Shown piece after piece: positions 1-10,740 of a DNA stretch of 64,000 nt. A program made the translations under genes and the position numbers. Origin of the DNA: Brachypodium distachyon (lineage: Eukaryota; Streptophyta; Magnoliopsida; Poales; Poaceae); contig NC_016132.3 in assembly GCF_000005505.3 (NCBI RefSeq), positions 47,692,914 through 47,756,913 of the forward strand, written 5' to 3'. The notes beneath the pieces are model-generated. The model searched no databases. It was not told the DNA's origin and saw only the letters and a program-made list of their open reading frames with translations. Within the stretch, counting starts at the first letter, position 1. The number at the start of each line of letters is the position of its first letter.

Positions 1-1107
1 GTCCACATCAACTGACTGGACATCAACCTCCGCTTCCAATGCTTCACTCCAAGGACCGAAATCTGCGCCGGCTATCACCGTGGCCGTCGTTGTTGCTGTA
101 GAAGCTTCAGAGCGTTCGCTGTGCACCTCGATCCAGCCATCCTCGAAATCCCAGTCTGGCAAGGCCGCGCAAGGGCTGGCCAATGAGCCGATCCTTTCGG
201 TCGCGCTTCTCAGCATATCCTCTGTTTCATCTTCCTCGTCCGACTCCCAGAATTCCGCGTTGAGTGTACTCTTGGGTGACACCCAGTCCTGCTTCGCCGG
301 CTCTGCTTCGACGACGTCGCGGCAGGCGGACACAAGGAACGGGTGCTCCAGCAGCTGCGCGGCGGTGGGCCGGTGGCGAGGGTTTCTCGCCAGGCACTTG
401 CCCAAGAAGTCCTTGGCATCCGGCGACAGCCACCCGGGAAGCTCAGGCACGGCGTCCGTGTACCCGATCCGGTGGACCGCCGCGAAGACGTCGTCCATGT
501 CGCTCCACGGGGCGCGGCCGGTGGCCATCTCGACGACGGTGCATCCCAGCGCCCAGACATCGGCCGCGGGCCCTTGCTCCTCCCCGCGCGCCACCTCGGG
601 CGCCATGAACGCCGGGGTGCCGCCGATCGGGCGACCGGAGTCCGTTGCCGTCGTCGACCTCGCGCAGCCGAAGTCCGCGAGCTTGGCTCGCCCGTCGGCG
701 CCGACCATGACGTTCCTCGCCTTGACGTCCCCGTGGACCAGGGAGTTCCCGTGGAGGTAGGCTAGGCCCCTCGCCACGTCCGCCGCGTACCCCTGGATGG
801 CGCGCTCCGCGAGGCGGCCCCCGGTGCTCCTGGCGGCCTCGTCCGCGAGCGAGCCCCGCGGCGCGAACTCGAGGAAAAGCTGGTACTCGCCGCCCGGCGC
901 GGCGCGGGAGCCGAGGCACGGGACGATGTGCGGGGAGCAGAGCCCGGCCAGGACGCGGCCCTCGCGCTGCAGCCGGGCCGCCGAGCCCGACTTGACCGCC
1001 AGCAGCTCGCCGGACGCGTCGTCGGAGGCGAGCCAGACGACGGCGCCGGACGCGCCGCGGCCGAGCGTCCGGAGCCGCCGGAGCTGCTTCGCCACGTTGG
1101 CATCCAT
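1..1107 (-). CDS. MAPKKK17/18-like Ser/Thr protein kinase (partial, 3' end outside window)
   Basis: The open frame runs from an ATG at 1107 to the left edge: 369 codons, no stop, no intron. The N-terminal kinase domain spans about residues 10-265. The Gly loop is LGRGASGAVV (15-24), the ATP lysine K39 lies in LAVKS, and E49 probably sits in helix C. The catalytic loop is VHGDVKARN with D127, the magnesium motif is DFG at 145-147, and APE is at 169-171. HGD replaces the usual HRD, which is normal for the plant MAPKKK15-21 group. An acidic tail with many Glu, Asp and Trp-Asp/Glu pairs follows. Intronless structure, a very short N-terminus and this tail match MAPKKK17/18-type MEKK kinases, which in Arabidopsis act in ABA-induced MAPK cascades. 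The exact paralogue and the C-terminus cannot be seen. An ATG at 1252 opens a different, non-kinase frame and is not the start. Confidence 0.9.
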   Translation of the reverse strand, partial: MDANVAKQLRRLRTLGRGASGAVVWLASDDASGELLAVKSGSAARLQREGRVLAGLCSPHIVPCLGSRAAPGGEYQLFLEFAPRGSLADEAARSTGGRLAERAIQGYAADVARGLAYLHGNSLVHGDVKARNVMVGADGRAKLADFGCARSTTATDSGRPIGGTPAFMAPEVARGEEQGPAADVWALGCTVVEMATGRAPWSDMDDVFAAVHRIGYTDAVPELPGWLSPDAKDFLGKCLARNPRHRPTAAQLLEHPFLVSACRDVVEAEPAKQDWVSPKSTLNAEFWESDEEDETEDMLRSATERIGSLASPCAALPDWDFEDGWIEVHSERSEASTATTTATVIAGADFGPWSEALEAEVDVQSVDVD

Positions 1108-1919
1108 ATCGATCGGTTTCTCCTTCTTCTCGCAGAAGAAAATGTCCGGGAGAATGGGCGATGGTAGTACTCCGTAATTGGATTCGCACGTCTGGGTATC
1201 GTGCTGCGAGGTGATGGATTGAGCCTGCGAAGGAGCGTATTTGTATGGCCATCTCTCTCTGCGTGCGATGCGTGGTAAACGTGCGTGGAAGAGACAGCGA
1301 GCGAGTCGCGGGGGGCGCGTGCTTCGTGCGCAGCCCCCGTCAACGCCGAGGGGACGGCGGAACGAGGTTGTAGCTGCTGCCGATGGTCAAACTCTATCTT
1401 AGCGCCAGGCGCTAGCCGCGGTGATTTGACCCTTCTTTGCGGGTGTTGTTAGGATGGTTTCCTTTCCGGCATGACGGATCAGGACGGGTTCAGTGCGTTG
1501 TAGTATAGATCAGGTCAGGTGCATCCGATCGAGTTGATGCCTCTCTACCTGATGGGCGCATATTCTTTGCATGTTTTGGATCACTCCCAAATCTAGTGGG
1601 GGCTCTTTCTGAACCGTAGCTTCGTCTTTCTGGTGCCGTCAAGTTAACTGCGCGGGCTGTGATATGTTTGTGGATAAGGCCTGCACACGGTAATGGGCTC
1701 GTTCGTCTTTTCTACTACTCGAGTACTCGTTCGAGTCGTTTTACGATAAGCCTCTTTCCGTGGAGTAAAAAGGAGGACCATGTCGTAAAGAGGAGATTAA
1801 TGACAAGAAAAAAAAGGCAAAGAGACGTTGACACGTGTGAATGTAACGATCGACGTGATCAGATGAATGGGCAATTGGGCACAACCAGAGCCAGTAAACC
1901 ATACCAGTAGTCAGGATAC
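1108..1919. other. Upstream region of the kinase gene; no gene seen
   Basis: The first ~150 bases should hold the 5' leader of the minus-strand kinase. A weak AT-rich box reading TACAAATA on the minus strand lies near 1230-1240 and could be its TATA element. The rest shows no coding signal, repeat or RNA gene that I can support. Confidence 0.35.
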
Positions 1920-1922
1920 TAA

Positions 1923-3374
1923 GGGCTTCCACAGTGTGTCAAAACCAAATAGACCACCTCATCACTATTTGGCATCAGTGCCAAATGGCTATGTTCACTC
2001 CAATGTGCCAAAAGCCAAATATATTTTACATGGGACCCACAAAGCTGAAACGATGATAAATTTATGTTCTCCCTCCTCTTTTCCATCCTTGCCCGCAGCC
2101 TTTCTCCTCCTCCCTTCTCTGCTTCTCTTCTTCCCTACAGCAAAGAAATCCCTTCCTCAAATCGGCTCAAGTATCCACAATCTCCTTATGCATGTCATAT
2201 AAATGGATTCACCATTTGAGAAGCCTCCCGTCCATCTAAGTTTCATCAACATGCATCCAATCTCAACGAGGAAGGGGAAGACTCAAGCGACTGGAGAATA
2301 GAGAAGCCTCAGTACGGGAGGGAGCTCTGCCGGGAGGAGGGGCTCTGGAGCTGTTGGAGAATACAATGCAAGCTTCTAGAGTGTTCTCAATATTACAAGA
2401 AAGAAGACATTACTATGGAATACTCTAGAATATAAAATAAATAAAAGAGGGAACCTTCTAGTGTTTAGATATGCATAAAGAAGCTTTGGAATACTCTAGA
2501 ATAGGAGTTTAAAATAAATAAATAGGAAACCTTCTAGTATCTAGATATTTATGTAGAAGTGTGTGGAAGGTTTTAGATATTTTGTATCAATGGCTAAGAT
2601 TTTGACACATGTCAAAGATCCAATGGCCATGTAGTCTTATAAATAGAGGCCCTTGCCTCACACCTTGTGTAGTAGAGAATAAGGAAGTGAAGAAGGTGGA
2701 GAACAAGGTGTGAGCAAGTGTAAGGTGTGTATGCTCTCTCTTGTACTAATATTCCTAAAGCAATATAGTACTACTTTGTTCATATAAGTCTCCCGGTTAG
2801 GCCTTGTTATTTCTAAGTACTTGGTGCATATAAGTTGTGATTTAACGTGAGCGGATTCGCCCGGAATCACAACGGTCTTGTTTCAACGTGAGTGGCATAG
2901 CCGCCCGGATTCAAGACTTGCTTTAACGTGAGTGGCTCTGCCGCCCGGAAGCTTGCACTAAGTAAGTAGAAATAAAAAGGGACTAATCAACTACACCAAA
3001 GTAGTTGGTATAGGTGAATAGGCCCTCTCGTAGTGTGTTAGGTCCACCTCGAATTCTCTACAGGAGCTGTCGCTGTAGAGGCTGCGATGGCCATGGCGCA
3101 GCAGCATCAGGAGGCCATGGTGGCAGCAGCGGCGGGGATGGGGTCGACGGGGATGGAGCAGCAACAGAGAAGGCCATGGACCGAGGGAACTTTTTTCCTC
3201 GAAGCTTCAGTGCGAGAGATGGGAGGCAGTCATCGATCGATTTGTTTATTCCGGAGCCAAATTTGGCGTCGGAACACGTACTTGCTCCGGTGCCAAATCT
3301 CACAGTGTTGAATAGAGGTGTCAAATGCCAAATTGCAATTTGGCACCTCTATTTGGCACACACCGTGGAGTCCC
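1923..3374. mobile_element. Tourist/PIF-Harbinger-type element with a nested solo LTR
   Basis: The left end GGGCTTCCACAGTGTGTC and the reverse complement of the right end GGGACTCCACGGTGTGTG are imperfect terminal inverted repeats. They are flanked by the 3-bp duplication TAA (1920-1922 and 3375-3377), as expected for PIF-Harbinger insertion. Both ends carry the subterminal word GCCAAAT repeatedly. A second, shorter family member lies at 30138-30553. The element is 1452 bp, but 716 bp of this is a later solo LTR plus its target duplication, so the original was about 736 bp. No transposase frame is present, so it is non-autonomous. A GC-rich block of repeated GCATGG/CAGCAG words (3085-3185) could be acquired sequence. 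Confidence 0.8.
2352..3062. mobile_element. Solo LTR of an LTR retrotransposon
   Basis: The 711-bp segment starts TGTTGGAGAATAC and ends TTCTCTACA, the TG...CA rule. It is flanked by a perfect 5-bp duplication GGAGC (2347-2351 and 3063-3067). A strong TATA box (TATAAATAGAGG) lies at 2638-2649, where an LTR promoter is expected if the LTR reads on the plus strand. There is no internal region and no second LTR, so this is the product of LTR-LTR recombination. It sits inside the Harbinger-type element at 1923-3374 and is therefore younger. The superfamily cannot be told from the LTR alone. Confidence 0.85.
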
Positions 3375-3377
3375 TAA

Positions 3378-6300
3378 CACTAGAGTATTTCGGAGAGGCT
3401 GCGAGTTGCCAAAAAGAAGCTCATGAACCACCAAGCTTGTTTCGTCCCCTGAAAGCAGCCGAGAGCTGAGACCATCTACGACGCCCTCGGCTCATCGGTC
3501 TCACTTGGCTGTTAGAATTCCTAGCGGCCTGGTCCTCCCTACAAGTCAACCATTACAGATATCCTAAAGTTCAACTTCCAAATACATGCCATTACGACAG
3601 AGAACATTTCGCACTTGCAAACAATTGATGGCGACGTTCCAGCGCGTGAGGGGGTGGCAATAAAATACTGAGCAAGCTGACAAACCAAAATATCCTGTGA
3701 GCTCTATTTTTCGATACTGAGCTTGTTGCAAAATCCGCACTCAAGATTCGTGGGATACGTGCGTTGATTCTTTACTATAGACGCGTTTAATTGATTATAG
3801 CAAGAAGTGCCATATGACGCTTTTAGCACATGTTATTGTACTGGCCAAAAGATATATTAAGTTGCCTAATTTTAACCAGTCGTGTTCAGTGCTAAAACAC
3901 TTACCACGTTGTGGAATACATGCTCACTGACCAATCTGAAACACGTGGCTTATCGTTCTAATTAGATATTGTTTTCTGATGAATCTTCATCCTTGTTGCC
4001 CAGCCTCAGAAAACGTCCCATGCTCAGCCACATACCCCAAGTCGATCTAAACCTTATAATAGAATGCACACGGAACTTGTGGATGGATGTATGCTGGCCT
4101 AGAATTATGGGTTACGGTTGATTTCTCACTCTGAATCTCGTGCTCTAAGCATACAAGAGGAAATTAACGAGATGGTATGGAACAGACCGACCGACGTTGT
4201 AGTCGTCTTGCAAATGCTCTAAAAAGATTGACCTGGAAACATATTAATCTGACTTTCATTGCTTTCATAGCACGTTGTGCTTGACTTGGAAAAAGATATA
4301 CATGTGTGAGATTTAATAAACATGCATCGGCATACTGCTTACTGCGTTGTGGGTCTTCCGTCGTACTCCCATAGAAACTCGTTTTAAAAGCAGGGTTCCG
4401 TCTCTTCGTTCGTCCGTCGTTCATATACTGTGGCTCCGTCGTTCATACCACGGATCGACGTGTCGGCGACGGCCCTGGTAGCCAGCAGCAGCTTTCTGCA
4501 AGGGCCTGAAATTCATTACTGCTCCAGTTTACTAACCACCAGACATCGATCAGTTGCCACTTGCTAATTAAATATGGCAATCAGAATATCAGATATGCGG
4601 CGGGTTGATGAGATCAAGTTGGGCAGTGGAAGTCTTGATCAGAGGCTGAGCCAAGATTGTGATAAACCGAGTCAAACCAATGGGGGGGAAGGTATTCGTT
4701 GGGGCAGGTCGGCGACTAGCAAAACAGTATTGACGAGGCATCGGCGTTGCATGCACGGTGACGCAGGTGCCAGGGTTAGAAACTTCGTCTGTCACGTCAC
4801 AAAGAAGAAGGCTGCATTCGCCGCCTCCACTAGTTTTTTTTTTTTTCAGGATACCACTAGGTTCAGTTAACCTGGAGGCTTCCCTGGCTCTGGCTGCAAA
4901 CGACGGCCGCCGGCGGCCGGCCGTCGCTTTATGACTTACTCTGTGATTTATGAAGGCCTTCGTTCACTAGAAGCCCATCGTTTGCGATTTGTGGTCCCCG
5001 TTCTCTGTCGTTTCGGCCTCTGTGGGCTGCGGACCAAGATGCGCGCAGTCGCTTGATGGGCCTGCTAGGCCAGGCATCCCTGCAGGCAAGTCTGTAGCAG
5101 AAACCTGGGGCGGCCCAGTTTGTACAGAGTCTCTCCACGTTTGGGCCGGATGACGCCGCCAGGAGAAGCCCGCGCGGCCGACGGCGGCGGCGCCGCGGCG
5201 GGGTTTCTGCGGCCGTTTCTTCCGAGTTTCATGGCTGCTGCGCTCGGATCTGCGGAGGAGCGGCGGGTCCCTTGGCGGCTGGCCCCGCGGACTTCGATTT
5301 GCGGTGGCTGCTAGGGAACGTGGGGAAGCGCTGCCGGGGTGCTGGGCTGCTCGGAGGTTGGCCGTCTGCACTCGCTGCGGGCCGGATCTGGGCCAGCGGC
5401 GTTCTGCGCAGCTCGTCGCGGGTGGCCAGGCCCGGTAGTGGGCTTGAGATGGATCCGTCGGGTGGCGCGGCCCAGCCTCCGGTGCCGCGTCTTCCCGGCG
5501 TCCTCGTGCTGCTATCGGCTCCTCACGGCAGATGTGGGAGGAGAGGCTCCGATCGGTCGGGTCGGGGCTCGTGTTGCCCTCTGTACAGGTGTTGTAGGAA
5601 AACTCTAAATCTGGCTGACGAGATCGATTGTTACGTGCGTCGTATGGGACAGTTGTATACTCAAAATTTGGGTCCCAAATGCCTCGTCCAAAAGTCGGTC
5701 GAGCTGTGTCATTTCAAATTTCGAAAAGATTGCTTCGCCTCTTCTTGGAAAGAAGGATCCAAGCAGACCACGAAAAGCGATTTGGTATTTTGATATGAGT
5801 GGCCGGACCAAAAGCAGCGAAAGGACCGGCAGAAGGCGTACACACATGCCACTCACATCTGACAAAAGAGAGGACTTATTTACCTTGTTTTTTTTTCACG
5901 GTCTTGCCAGCGGTGCCGACGCAAGAATTTGGTGGATTTTCATCAGCTACTAGATTGGGGATTTGCACTAGCTAGTAGCAATGCTCTTATGTTCATTTAC
6001 GTGTCTGCATCTACCAAACTAGTCCTCGACACAGTTCATACGGACACAAATTCACGGATTCGAACGAAAGCTGCGTTCTTCGGCTGTTAACGAATAAAGC
6101 GCGGGTAGCAAACCAAACTAAGCTGAAAAGGGATGCAATGTGCATGAACTGCCAAGGAAAGGTATCCACCGGCTAGTTAGCCGTCACTTTAACCTCGAGA
6201 CGAACGGAATCTCTGACAAGTCGAGAACTCAAAGACCCCGGTTGTGCCGACGGCTGCCTTAAGCATCAAGTTTGTCCCAAACTTGACGTAACCCCCAGAA

Positions 6301-6401
6301 GCAACTAACCGGCTGTCCATGCAGCCAGCGGAAGCAAGGAACAAATTGAGCCAGCCGCCAGCATTAATTTGAGTTTCTCCGTCGATCGTGCGCGCCGCGT
6401 G
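3378..6401. other. Intergenic region with one GC-rich block; no gene supported
   Basis: Mostly AT-rich sequence without a coding signal. The region 4920-5620 is very GC-rich, with several overlapping open frames in different phases. None has a recognisable domain or consistent splice sites, and the composition suggests a TE leader, CpG-rich repeat or captured first exon. A 15-bp direct repeat CTCCGTCGTTCATA occurs around 4410-4447, and a T-tract near 4835-4848 may be a retroelement tail. An ABRE-like ACGTGTC at 5999-6005 lies about 530 bp upstream of the PM19 gene start. Confidence 0.35.
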
Positions 6402-6408
6402 TATATAA
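6402..6408 (+). promoter_or_regulatory. TATA box of the PM19 gene
   Basis: TATATAA sits 125 bp before the start codon at 6533, preceded directly by CGCGCCGCGTG, which contains a CGCGTG element resembling ABA-response coupling elements. PM19 genes are ABA- and drought-induced in cereals, so this fits. Induction here is inferred. Confidence 0.6.
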
Positions 6409-6532
6409 GGTGTGCATCTGCTGATGCTACCGGCCGGTGTGCCTCCTGAAAGAACCAAGTGAAAGACGTATAGTACTCGTAAGTAGCAGACCACAGCGCA
6501 CGTACGTACGTAGGCCGTGAATTAAAGAGCAC

Positions 6533-7311
6533 ATGGCGAACGCGGCGATGAAGCCGGTGGCCGGCCTCCTCCTGGTGCTCAACTTCTGCATGTACCTCAT
6601 CGTGGCCGCCATCGGTGGCTGGGCCATCAATCACGCCATCAACTACGGCTTCTTCATTGGTTTGTACTCTTATGAACAACACCGGCCGGCATCTGGCGGC
6701 CGGGTTCTCTGTCTTTGCTGACTTCGTGTACTGATTGCTCGAGCACCGTTATTGCATTCTTACCAGGTTCCGGGCTGGAGCTGCCGGCGCACTTCTCTCC
6801 GATCTACTTCCCCATGGGGAACGCGGCGACCGGGTTCTTCGTCATCTTCGCGGTGATCGCTAGCGTGGTCGGCATGGCGGCGGCGCTCGCGGGGTTCCAT
6901 CATGTCAGGGCGTGGAGCCACGAGAGCATGCCCGCGGCAGCCTCCTCCGGCTTCATTGCCTGGTTGCTCACACTGCTTGCCATGGGGTAAATGTGACACA
7001 AAAACTTTTTCGACCACCTCTTCGGTGTACCGTTTTTCCTGACCATTTTCTGCCCTCTTTCGGCAACTTTCTTACTCTCCAGGTTGGCCGTTAAGGAGAT
7101 TGACCTGCACGGCAGGAATGCCAGATTGGTATGATCCGCAAATACAGTACTGTTACCCCATTCGCACGGTCACATTTTGTGCCTTGCTATTTGACATGTT
7201 ATTTAACTGTTTGTGACGGTCTTGATTGTACAGATAACCATGGAGGCTTTCACCATCATACTGTCGGCGACGCAGCTCTTCTACATACTCGCCATTCACG
7301 GCGGGAACTGA
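6533..7311 (+). CDS. PM19: AWPM-19/PM19-like membrane protein
   Basis: Four exons: 6533-6659, 6767-6986, 7083-7128 and 7234-7311, all with GT-AG introns and consistent phase. They encode 156 aa. The family is recognised from PAHFSPIYFPMGNAATGFF (about 45-63), the basic-acidic stretch KEIDLHGRNARL near residue 120, and the C-terminal MEAFTIILSATQLFYILAIHG. Four hydrophobic segments are visible (about 9-33, 60-84, 103-116 and 134-152), consistent with a small plasma-membrane tetraspan protein. AWPM-19 proteins accumulate during cold acclimation, seed maturation and ABA treatment, and a rice member has been reported to aid ABA uptake. At 156 aa it is a little shorter than the usual 165-185. The ATG is the first in frame after the TATA box. 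Confidence 0.92.
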
Positions 7312-8267
7312 TCGGATCGATAATAGGAGAGGGAGCACGTATATGCGAAAACAAAAGTGTGATGATTCAAGGTCGACAGATCAACTTGGCGATCGAGCAT
7401 ATTGGTTTACGCTCGGGTTTCATATAGCCTTTGATGTCCTCCGGTTAATTTGTATCATCGTTTGGTTAATTTCCGAGATCGAGCGGCTCTGTGCTGTGCA
7501 TGTGTGTGTGTTTATGCAGTGGGCGTGTCCGGGGGGCGTGTGTGTCTGTCCGGATTTCCGTGTGTGATCTTATATTCGTTTGATTATTGTAGTATGTGAT
7601 TGACCTTACTTAGTATGTGATTGACCTTACGGTTAGCATCCTTATCTGGCGTAAGTTTTTTTTTTCCGAGAAGGAGTGAAACTCTCCGGCCAGTGCATCG
7701 GCATCCAACATATTCTTAAATCACCAATGTCAAACAAGCCTCAAAGTTTACATCACGTATAAACAGCAGCCGAAAATGAATCAACCGCCATCAAGTCTAT
7801 ATATTAGCAGCGCGCTATCCAATCAGGTTGAAAAATTCTGGTGCCACCATCTTCAAACGACTGCACCGAAATTTCATAAACTTTTTGACATCTGTCTGAA
7901 GCAGTAGTAAGCAGGTACGGAACTAGCGTGAGGTTCAAGAACATAATTTTTATTGCTAAAAACCAAACCAATATGTGCATTTTCAAATTGATTAGCAAAT
8001 CACACAAGTCCCTAAAAGGCTAAATGATTAATTATTTTACTCACCCTTTAGCCACAGCCCAAACAAATTAGCAATGCAAGCAGGACGTGAAAGATTAAAT
8101 GTCAAAAAAACAACTCTCCACGCCAAGATTGACAGGGACACCGAAAAAACTTATGCAGGATAGTCTCATCTTGATCACAAAAACCATATTTCTTCCAACC
8201 ATTCCAATTTCACTTAGCCAAGTTTTTTTTTTTTTGAGAACCACACATTTTTCTTAAGAGTCACTTT
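7312..8267. other. 3' flank of PM19 with an antisense LINE-like tail
   Basis: After about 300 bases of GT-rich 3' flank, a T-tract at 7657-7666 is followed by CCGAGAAGGAGTGAAACTCTC and AT-rich sequence. On the minus strand this reads as the 3' end of a poly(A) retroelement, a form common in grass LINEs. A second T-tract lies at 8223-8235. No coding potential or target duplication could be fixed. Confidence 0.4.
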
Positions 8268-8283
8268 AAGTTTCTAAATAATC

Positions 8284-9007
8284 GATTAATCGGCTGATGG
8301 AGTAAAGATGCGAACCGTTTTCCCATCCTCCCGCGATCAAGGCGATCTAACACCGCCGCCGCTGGTTCCCCTGCCCTCTGTTGGCTGCTACGACTGCTAG
8401 ATGTGGGGGGGGGGGGGGGGGGGGAACCTCAGATCTGATGACCGTTCCTCGTTGGGTCTTCGTGTTCTTCGTCTCCGGTGTTGGGGCGTCGGCGGCTATG
8501 GGAATAAAAGTCATGCAGCCTGCCTCAGATCGGTGTTCTTCCTCGCAAAAGCGTCGTCAGGCTAAAGTTTGGAGTCAATCGTTGGGCACTAGGCCTGGCG
8601 TGGAGTTGTGTTTCCGACAATCCCTTGGGATCTGGCCAGCTTTTTAGGTTTCTGGCGAATCCCTTGGGTTTCGGTCAGCTTCTGCGTTTGTTCGTATGGT
8701 TTTAGGTATGTCTCTTCCGATGTACAGTTCTCATCTTTGGCGATGGTTGCAGCTCTGGTGCGCTGGTCCTTTGGGGCCTTAGCACGACGACTACCCCACC
8801 GTCCACTACCATAAGCAACCCTTAGCCAAGCTCTGCCTGGCTCCGGTGATGGAGGGGAAAAGACGGGGCCCGCCTTTGGCTCGTTCTAGTTCTTGTTGCT
8901 GTTGCTAGGTGGTCCAAAGATCTACTTGTAATTTTTTAATACTCTTAGAACTCTTTGTATTGATGTTGATGATTATTAATAGATTGGTCGTCTTTTTTGC
9001 CAAAAAA
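8284..9007 (+). mobile_element. 5'-truncated LINE-like retroelement with target-site duplication
   Basis: The insert is bounded by a perfect 16-bp direct repeat, AAGTTTCTAAATAATC, at 8268-8283 and 9008-9023. It ends with an A-tract (9002-9009) preceded by an AT-rich 3' tail (TTGTATTGATGTTGATG). A long variable target duplication with a poly(A) end is the mark of target-primed reverse transcription. No reverse transcriptase frame remains, so it is heavily 5' truncated, or a processed transcript of another kind. A run of 20 G lies near its left end (8405-8424). Confidence 0.8.
8405..8424. repeat. Poly(G) tract, 20 bp
   Basis: Uninterrupted G run inside the truncated LINE-like insert. Comparable G or C runs occur at 41777-41794, 48791-48811, 49502-49519 and 55484-55502. 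Confidence 0.85.
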
Positions 9008-9023
9008 AAGTTTCTAAATAATC

Positions 9024-9901
9024 TTATGACGAAATTAACAATCAGAATTAATCAAATTCTTATAAAACGGCTTCACTAAGAACGCCCCAGATGTAGACAA
9101 CACCCGAGCGAGTCTTTTCATCAGCGACTTGACGGTCAATTGATGGTAGTGGTTAATTTGGACATGTGCAAAATTTGAGTGGTATATTTGAAAGAGATAT
9201 TCTCAGTGATATTTGATCATTTGGACAAATTTTCTCAAAATAGGACCTTGTACTCTGGACGTGGAAGTAACACGTTTCTTTTTGCGTGCACCCCTGAAGA
9301 GTAGCGCCTTGTATTTTCTCAAAGTTAAAGTTAGTACAATCTTCTATTAAATTCAAGATACCTATTATGAATCGGAGAGAGTAATAATTAATCACCGATT
9401 GTTAACACATTAACGTTGGTATGCTATTGGATAATGTGGAATAAGTACATTTCAGTAGTTAAGCAACTCATGTCAAAGAAAACAGTTAAGCAGCCAGTAG
9501 GTATCTTGTCCTAACGCCTCTGGTCTAAACGTAGCCGGGTCGTAATGCCTCTGGTAGTACTACTAAACGTAGCCGGGTCCCATGATGCATTCAAGGGGGA
9601 TTTCATTGCAACTTTCTGAGCGTAACAGTACTAACCGAGAGTCCGAAACTGTTCGTTGCCTGATATCTGAACAAGCTAACAAAAACTGACACTATTTGGC
9701 GGTTTGAACGTTAAGTCCCGGGGAAGCTAGTAGATCATTCTTTGACGGTTTGAGGGTTAAGTCACAAGTACTTGACTGAATTGCCGATTACCAATCTGTT
9801 GTCTGTCAAGTAACAACCAACACCAAAGGAAAAGAGTAAAATTCTATTATTTTTTAAATGTGTCAAGTTAGTCATGAAATTTTGAATTTTTTTTTGCACA
9901 T
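9024..9901. other. Intergenic AT-rich DNA with small tandem duplications
   Basis: No gene seen. Two short diverged tandem duplications are visible: a unit with CCTCTGGT...CTAAACGTAGCCGGGTC repeated at about 9511-9541 and 9543-9579, and a unit with GACGGTTTGA/GCGGTTTGAAC...TTAAGTC repeated at about 9698-9717 and 9741-9763. Confidence 0.5.
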
Positions 9902-9904
9902 TTA

Positions 9905-10737
9905 GGCCCTGTTTGGCACAGGGGTGTTTTTGGGGTGTCTAGTGTCTTTTACCTAGTGTTGTGGGCAAAAACACTCTCATCACCAAAACACTTTTTTCCA
10001 CTCAATTTCCTTCCCCATCACAATTTTCAGTGTTCGGCACAAGTGCTTTCTAAAAGGAGATTTCTGACTGAAGTACATCAGCACATGAAATTGTAATAAA
10101 CATATAATTTTTACAACATCAACTCAGTCTATTGGAAAGGAAAACATCGATGAAAAAAAAAACACAGCCAGCTTCAGGCCTTCAACTCAGCACGTGGAGC
10201 GTTTTCGTATGTTCAGACAAAAACAGAGCTAGCTTGTGATGAAATTCAACACCAAGGCAAAGTAGAATTGGATCCCGTCTCAAAAAAAGAATTGGATCTG
10301 CTAATGTTACACCCAGCTTTACGCAAGTTGAAGAAACAAGTCGAGATCAAATTAACACCACCAACTACCGGCAGTTCCTATCATCCAGTAACTTAATCAG
10401 CGAAAAAACAAAGGAATTTCGGGAGGAACAAATCGAAATCTACCAGATTTCCTCGCGTGAACAAAGACGTCGGGGAGGCGGGTGCCGACGGTGTCCGAGG
10501 AGGGTGACGATGCAGAGGACAGCGACGGCGCAGCCGCAGGCAACGGCACAGAGGCGGGCGGTGCAAGGACGACTCGCGTCTCGTTTTTTTTTCGGCTCGA
10601 CGTGTTTTTGTGGGTTTCTAGGGTTTTGTACACACGAAAACCGGCATGCCAATCAGCACATTACTATTTTTGGGTGTCTGGGCTGGGCCGGGAAAAACAA
10701 TGGGCACCCCAAAAAGACTCCTGCGCCAAACGAGGCC
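9905..10737. mobile_element. PIF-Harbinger (Tourist-like) non-autonomous element
   Basis: Terminal inverted repeats of about 35 bp: the left end reads GGCCCTGTTTGGCACAGGGG, and the reverse complement of the right end reads GGCCTCGTTTGGCGCAGGAG. Both continue into TTTTTGGGGTG. The target duplication is TTA (9902-9904 and 10738-10740). The 833-bp body lacks transposase. A GC-rich segment at 10450-10590 differs in composition from the rest and may be captured DNA, but I recognise no gene in it. Confidence 0.8.
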
Positions 10738-10740
10738 TTA

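Noticed and set aside
443..1252. Long minus-strand frame starting upstream of the kinase ATG
   Set aside because: It is Arg/Gly-rich and has no domain. It is the GC-rich shadow of the kinase frame, which carries all kinase motifs.
5120..5793. Plus-strand frames in a GC-rich block
   Set aside because: Overlapping frames in several phases, no conserved motif, no coherent splice pattern; composition alone explains them.
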